NCBI RefSeq assembly: GCF_000327385.1
Contig: NW_008707077.1
Location: 488,704 to 552,703 of the forward strand
Direction: 5' to 3'
Length of the DNA stretch: 64,000 nucleotides
From: Lottia gigantea
Lineage: Eukaryota > Mollusca > Gastropoda > Lottiidae
The notes under the pieces: generated by a model
The model's database searches: none
What the model saw: only the letters and a program-made list of their open reading frames with translations
Told to the model about the DNA's origin: nothing
Shown: positions 58,161 to 64,000 of the stretch, one piece after another
How positions within the stretch are numbered: the stretch's first letter is position 1
Layout of the letters: each line of letters starts with the position of its first letter
Made by a program: the position numbers and the translations under genes

Positions 58161-60930
58161 CCCACATGAAATGTGGAGCGTATATTGCCGTCACCCATGT
58201 CCGTCGGTCCGTCCGTCGTCCACAATTGCTTGTAAACACTCTACAAGTCACAATTCTTTACGGATTTTGATGAAACTAGGATGAACCCTATTGAAAATCG
58301 ATAAAATCGAAAAAATATCCAATATGAGTTATTGCTCCTGTTCTTCTTGTTATCAACCAAGGATAAACTCTATTGAAAATCAGAAAAATTGAAAATTATT
58401 TAGTATGAGTTATTGCCCTTGTTCTTGAAAACGCATTCAATTTTTAGCTCGTAAACACTCTAAAAGGCACAATACTTGACGGATTTTGACGAAACTTGGT
58501 GTGAGTGTTCGTAATCACCCAAGGATGGACCCTATTGAAAATCAGAAGAATTGAAAAATATTAGTATGAGTTATTGCCCTTGTTCTTGAAAACGCTTTCA
58601 ATTTTAACTTGTAAACACTCTAGAAAGCACAATTCTTGGCGGATTTTGACGAAACTTGGCATGAGTGTTTATTATCACCCAAGGATATACCGTATTGAAA
58701 TCAGAAAAATCGAAAAATATTTAGTATGAGTTTTTGTAACTTATTGCCCTTGTTCTTGAAAACGCATTCAAATTTTATCTAGTAATCACTCTACAGGACA
58801 CAATTCTTGGCGGATTTTGATAAAACCTGGTGTGAATGTTCGTAATCACCCAAGGATGAACCCTACAGAAAATCAGAAGAATCAAAAATATTTAGTATGA
58901 ATTATTGCCCTTGTTCTTGAAAACGCTTTCATATTTAGCTCTTAAACACTAAAAGGCATGATTCTTGCTGGATTTTGACATACCTTCTAGAGTTTTCATG
59001 AGCTAAAAATTGAACTCATACTCAATGTTATTCAGTATTGCCCTAAAGAGTTCAAAAGAAGTGTGTGACTGAAGGTTGAATATTTCATACTGGTGATTGT
59101 TACTGTACTGCTAAATATTTATATTCAAAATCAAAGCTGCCAGTGGGCATATATTACCTTGTCTGGTAAGTTATCTTGATTTTGTTTGTCAATGGATGGA
59201 TTAAATATTGTATCGGCAAAATTTAACACATTTCAAGAACAAGGGCTATAACTCATACTCAATATTATTCAGTATCGCCCTAAAGAGTTCAAAAGAAGTA
59301 TATGACTGAAGGTGGAATATTTCATACTGCTGATTGTTACTGTACTGCTTAATATTTTTATTCAAAATCAAAGCTGCCAGTGGTCGTATATTACCTTGCC
59401 TGGCAAGCTATCTTACGGAAGTTGCTCCGCTCCGATCCATTTTTGTGTTCCTAGTTTTTTAAAATTTTCACCATGTCATAAGCCTAAATTTTGATATCTA
59501 ATTTAACTGTTCTTCAGTTTATTGTAGGCAATACATGCTTCTTGACCTATGATTTGGATATTAACCTAAAATGTATATCTGGAATTAAAGTATTCTAAGA
59601 GTTCTTCCTTAAATCTATTATTTTTTGATGTTTGGCGAATTTCTTGCTATTTCCTCTGATTCTGGTATTTGATAATTTGTCTTTTCCACCGTCGGCACAC
59701 TGCCTTGAGGAAGGCCACTTTCAACCTGTGACAACGAAGAGCTGGTAGAGTTTATTATGACACGTTGCTTCTGCTGTAAAGGTGTGTATTGGTGTATATG
59801 GCATAACTCATCTTGTGTTTGGATTCCATTATGTTTTCGACAACACGTGTTAGATTGATGAGTCTGTAGTTACATGCCTGCTTTTTACATCCTTTCTTGA
59901 ATATTGATGTTACATTTGGCTTCTTTCCACTTGTCTGATAGAGTACCTTCCTTGAGAGTAATAGTAGTAATACTGAGGGATTATAAACACACCAAAATGC
60001 CCGAAAACGCTTGTCACCGAAATTAAATAGAGCAGATATTTTCCTTCGCTAGCAATCTTTTTATGTCTTAATGTGGTAACAATGTGAAATGTGCACAATA
60101 TTTAAATTTTTGAAACCTAAAAAGTGTGATTTTTAGAAATATCTTTAAAAAAATTGATAAAATAAGCCAAATAAAAACAAACGAGGTAAAATTTAGTTAC
60201 CACATTTTGTCTCCATATATTTATAAATGACATTGGCCTAATTTAACGCATACCACACAGTGGTATATAGTCAATGCCATAATAGTTCTATATGACAAGT
60301 CGGCCATATGTGTATATCAAACGATCGATCTTTCGTGAAAGCATGCTCTGCTTACGAACATTTTTTATATAACGCTATGATTCATGAAAAGGGGACATTG
60401 TAGTACACCATTAAGTGTGGTAAGCGTTAACCGCTTTAATATTAAGTGTAAATATTCATGGATTTTTCACCTTAAAAATGAAATCAAAAATGGATGTGTA
60501 TTACTACAGGAAAGTAAAAAATAAAATGGTGTGTGTTTTATTAGTTATTGTAATGTGCTTGTTATTATATAATGAATGTGTTGTGTTTTGGTATCAACAA
60601 TTAATATGGCCACCACTACCTGAAAACAGGTAGGCTAAGAATATATTTATGGGATATTTAATTGTCATCAAGGGATGGTGATCTTAAATAAGAATATCTG
60701 AGAGTACAGTATAAAATAATCAACCTTTAGTCAGTCATTATGAGTCATACACTTCTTTCGAACTTCTTACTGAACAATATGACCTAGTTTTGTCAAAATC
60801 CGTCGGGAATTGTGCCTTTCAGCTTCAAGAGCATTTGCGAGCTAAAAATCGAACACGTTTTCAAGAACAAGTGCAATAACCGAGACGAACCGACAGACTA
60901 ACATAGAATACGTTCCACATTTCAAATTGG
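58161..60930. mobile_element. non-autonomous element with terminal inverted repeats and internal inverted arrays
   Basis: The left terminus tgaaatgtggagcgtatatt (from 58167) is matched by the inverse gaatacgttccacatttca (to 60924). Inside the left end are four forward units of about 165 bp (starting near 58421, 58582, 58752 and 58912) with ttcttgaaaacgc, tcgtaaacactcta, ggattttgacgaaacttgg and cacccaaggat words. The same words appear inverted at 59230-59265 and 60790-60880 (gttttgtcaaaatccgtcgg, gttttcaagaacaa). A 165-bp segment is duplicated at 59013-59177 and 59251-59414. No transposase is coded, so movement would need a protein from elsewhere. Confidence 0.7.
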
Positions 60931-61927
60931 ATCAAATGTAGTTTATAATTTACTCATTCTCTCCTTAAAAAACCAGTCTAACAACTCAAGCTTTATTTAA
61001 TAGGACGAATCAGTGCAGAACTGGTGTCTATAATTTTCCGACAGCCTCCGACTACACCAATAGATCATTTTGAGGCTTGATTTTTGCAAATAGCCAAGAA
61101 CGTTTTTATTGCAATGGTTGCAATAAAAAGTTGGAATGTTCTTAGCAGGTATGATAAAACAAAACAATGAATAAATTTCGACTTAATTTATTTACCATGA
61201 TAGCTCCTGATTTATTGCAATTTTACAATACTCAAAAATTCCAAGAAATTTAATTTCAAAGATGACGGCCATATATAATTTTATTTCATAAAACAATTTC
61301 CAAAGTGACACCCGGCGGAAATGTGTTCAAAACAGCTTTCTGAAGAAGAAAAATAATAAAACATTAAAGGTAATCAAAAACATACCTCATCAAAATCTGG
61401 TTTTTGCTGGCCAAACAATTATGAGTTAAACTGGAACTTAAAAAATGGATAGATATTGTTGAACCGCGATAACGACATGTTTTTTACTGGGCTGATATGA
61501 AGTATTTTGAAATATCCCCAAAAGATAGTATTGTTTCTATAGAAAACCCTTTGACAATAGACTTTGACTATATATATGCAATAAATAGCCTACAATACTA
61601 AAAAAGAAAATGTCAGCGATATAAAAATATTTCTATATATGTATTTCTATTGTTTCTATTGTGTAATTCAGTAGGCTATATGGTTCATAATTGTTAGTGT
61701 AGTGCTGTATATATGTTTTTTGAAAATCTCCACTATTGGAGGAAATAAAGATATATAATTATATCATTGGTAGCATCTGTTAACAGCTGAGAGAATTAGA
61801 TTAGTTTGAACGAGTTGTTCTTTGGTAGCTGTTGGTGACTATAATAACATTTGACATTTACCCCTGTATATCGGATGCATATATAAACAATAACATGCTT
61901 TTTTACTGTGAGGTTATCTATGTAAGG
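60931..61927. other. no gene seen
   Basis: AT-rich DNA between the TIR element and the Crypton region. No supported exon, RNA gene or array. Confidence 0.4.
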
Positions 61928-62021
61928 GATAAAGGCCTCAAACTACTTTCTGTCAACAGAAGAAACAACTGAGGGGTGTTAACCCCTCTGTTGACAGAAA
62001 GTACAGTTTGAGGCCTTTATC
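61928..62021. repeat. long near-perfect hairpin upstream of the recombinase gene
   Basis: The arm 61928-61960 (gataaaggcctcaaactact and onward) is the inverse of 61987-62021 (..agtttgaggcctttatc) with about two differences over 33-35 bases. In the loop lies a smaller hairpin, gaggggt/acccctc (61971-61988). Such structures often mark transposon ends or recombination sites. Confidence 0.85.
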
Positions 62022-62231
62022 TGTCTTAAAACAAAGTATCTGTGAGTAAATTTTGTTTGTGAGAGAGACTCAATGTATATCACTTTAAGAATGTAATCTT
62101 TTTGAACATTAAATGAGCATGCACACAGCTCACTACTGAATGTTGTTTTAAGACAGTTGTTACTTTAAGAATGTACACTTTTAAACATTCATGCATTCAT
62201 TCATTGAATAGTTGATGCTTCAAGTGTCAAG

Positions 62232-63640
62232 ATGTCAGGTTCTAGTGATGATGATATATATATTACCCAAACAAAGACTTGTGAAATAGATGATTATAAT
62301 TTAGAAACGGATACTGTTCTTAGTGATGCTCTGAATTTGGAGGAAAATTATGTAAAAGAAGCCATACAGTTACCAATCTTTGATTTGAAGAAATTTGCCA
62401 GAAAATGCCAAGACTTCACTGAGGTTTTCCAAGCCCCTGGACGATTCTGATCTAAAGAATTTGGTTATAAGTGGTCTTAGTATTAAAACTGAAAATAAAA
62501 CTAGATGGGCAGTTAATTTGTTTAGAATGTGGAAGAAACACAGAAACAATAATAACTCTGAAGAAAAAGATTTATTTAATCTTTCCAGTCAAGAATTGAA
62601 TGAAGCACTTTCCTTTTTTATAGCTGAAGTGCGTAAGGAATCCGGTGATAATTATAAACCAAATACTTTGTATGAGATTATTATATCTATACAGCACTAC
62701 CTTCGTCAGAATGGACGTTTAATAGCCTTTATGGATGAACAAGAATATCAGGGTTTAAGAAGTGTTCTGAACAGTAAAATGAAGGAGTTGTCGAGACTTG
62801 GACTGGGTATTAATACCAAGAAGTCTGATTATTACAATAGAACAAGAAGAGATTTTATGGAGTAAAGGTTTGTTAGGTGAAAGTAACCCACTGCAGTTAT
62901 TGGATACTCTTCTTTTCTTGTTTGGATTACATTTTGCACTGCGAGCTGCTCAAGAACACAGGAACTTAAGGTTTGGTATGAACACTCAATTGTCTGTTAA
63001 GTATGACTTAGGGGGTAAAAAATATCTGCAGTACATAGAAGATGTTTCAAAGACAAACCAAGGTGGTTTAGATCACAGGAAAGTCAGTCCTAAAATGACA
63101 AGAGCTTATGAAAATTCTAACCCATTAAGATGTCCAGTTAGATTATATGAAAAGTATATAGCTCTGCGTCCAAAAAACGGTACAGTAGATGCATTTTATC
63201 TGCGTCCCAAGAAGATGCCATGCTCTGATGTTTGGTACTGTGATTCTCCTGTAGGAATTCATACCATACAGTCCACTGTTAAACATTTATGTCAGTCGGC
63301 TGGTATAATTGGAAACTTTAGTAATCATTCCCTTCGTGCCACAGCTGCAACTCGTTTATATCAAGCTGGAGTGGACGAGCAATTGATCACTGAAAAGACT
63401 GGACACCGATCTAATGCTGTACGAGCATATAAAAGAACAAGTGATGCCCAGCAAGCCTCTGTGAGTTCCGTATTGCATAGTGGTTCCAAAAATCATAAAT
63501 TGGAAGAATTGGTGGATACAAGCCCAACTAAATTTAAGCAAGAACGTTGCGTTAATGAGGAAACCAGTGACAAAGAACATAAGGAACTCAGAGAGTTCAA
63601 ACTTTCAATGCCAGGAATGAATTTGCCTAAGGTATTTTGA
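62232..63640 (+). pseudogene. Crypton/KIAA1958-like tyrosine recombinase, two frameshifts
   Basis: Related to Crypton recombinases and to the domesticated animal proteins with the same domain (KIAA1958, QRICH1, ZMYM2 types). Three overlapping frames make up one protein: 62232-62450 (acidic N-terminus, MSGSSDDDIY), then the N-terminal core-binding helices (ISGLSIKTENKTRWAVNLF, about 62460-62820), then the catalytic part to 63640. The frame changes lie near 62435 (in a run of four C) and near 62830 (after KKSD), each a single-base shift. Catalytic residues survive: Arg in FALRAAQEHRNLR, the HxxR box in NHSLRATAATRLYQAG, His in TEKTGHRSN and the Tyr of VRAYKR. A tail of about 65 residues follows. 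So it is a recent pseudogene, a gene with sequencing errors, or (less likely) a gene with tiny introns. Confidence 0.85.
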
Positions 63641-63738
63641 TTCATTTGACTGTAGTATTGCTTCAAAAATTGCAATAATATGTTTGTTCTAGTTATCTGA
63701 AAATCTGTTCTTTCTTAAGTTTAATAATGTACTATTTT

Positions 63739-63830
63739 TTTCAAAAACTGTACATTCTTAGGTCAAAGAAAGTACAGTTTTTGGAATTTGTGAGTAGGTG
63801 TTCACAAAAACAGTACATTCTTTGAAATAA
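63739..63830. repeat. hairpin and third motif copy downstream of the recombinase gene
   Basis: caaaaactgtacattctt at 63742 and its inverse aaagaaagtacagtttttg at 63767-63783 form a hairpin with a short loop. A further direct copy, aaaaacagtacattctttg, lies at 63805-63823. These three copies match the motif on the upstream side of the gene. Confidence 0.8.
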
Positions 63831-64000
63831 TGGCCTAAAACAACAAAGGACTACTGTCTAACTATGTTTTAACTACAAGTATAAACGTATATAATTAATA
63901 CCGTTTTCTCTTTCTGTAAGTTTTCATTTGCAGTTGAATTTGCTTTTACGAAATTTTGCAATGGAAATCAGTCATTTTTGTGAGATAATGTTCACAAATC
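63831..64000. other. no recognisable feature
   Basis: AT-rich sequence to the window edge. Nothing can be supported. Confidence 0.4.

Larger units (their letters stand above)
61928..63830 (+). mobile_element. Crypton-type tyrosine-recombinase DNA transposon (approximate limits)
   Basis: A tyrosine recombinase gene lies between two hairpin regions that share a motif (aaactgtac(a/t)ttctt in one orientation or the other). The motif is at 61992-62009, 62167-62177, 63742-63757, 63767-63783 and 63805-63823. Cryptons move with the recombinase alone and have no classical terminal inverted repeats, so I set the limits from the hairpins. They could be wrong by some hundred bases. Confidence 0.65.

Noticed and set aside
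59650-59780. Fragment with cttgaggaaggccacttt-like sequence as a second Penelope-like end
   Set aside because: The word is reminiscent of such element ends, but there is no coding remnant or second end to support it.

Overview
This is nuclear DNA of an invertebrate animal. It is AT-rich, with GT-AG introns, long intergenic stretches and many dispersed repeats. A mollusc or another lophotrochozoan is my best guess. It rests on the type of dispersed repeat (units with 'cataact..gtccg'-like cores and a 'tgaaatgtgg' terminus) and on a NIT-domain guanylate cyclase. It is an inference, not a proof.

Layout. (1) 1-2.25 kb, minus strand: the 5' coding exons of a membrane guanylate cyclase with a NIT sensor domain; the gene runs off the left edge. 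(2) 2.25-11.3 kb: non-coding, with foldbacks, a MITE and a 30-bp minisatellite. (3) 11.3-16.5 kb: a decayed Penelope-like retroelement (SGNH-bearing ORF1, then reverse transcriptase and GIY-YIG endonuclease) sitting inside a ~160-bp tandem repeat. (4) 18.3-23.9 kb, minus strand: a complete Bicaudal-D gene (dynein adaptor, 763 aa, three coding exons). (5) 30.1-51.6 kb, plus strand: a complete unc-104/KIF1A-type kinesin-3 gene. I could splice it by eye into 42 coding exons (1672 aa), plus one in-frame cassette exon. (6) 51.6-57.7 kb: 3' flank with MITEs and a 16-bp minisatellite. (7) 57.7-60.9 kb: a G-rich tract and a non-autonomous terminal-inverted-repeat element. (8) 61.9-63.8 kb: a frameshifted Crypton-type tyrosine recombinase gene flanked by hairpins with a shared motif.

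How the genes relate. BICD and the kinesin are divergent, about 6.2 kb apart between start codons. One recruits dynein (minus-end transport), the other is a plus-end vesicle motor. The NIT guanylate cyclase belongs to a cGMP signalling pathway and has no visible link to them.

The most unusual feature is in the kinesin gene. Two introns have each been filled by a minisatellite whose unit is a copy of the adjoining splice junction. One repeats a 5' donor with the end of its exon (about 36 copies). The other repeats a 3' acceptor with the start of its exon (about 11 copies). Two more introns carry short tandem repeats running right up to the acceptor.
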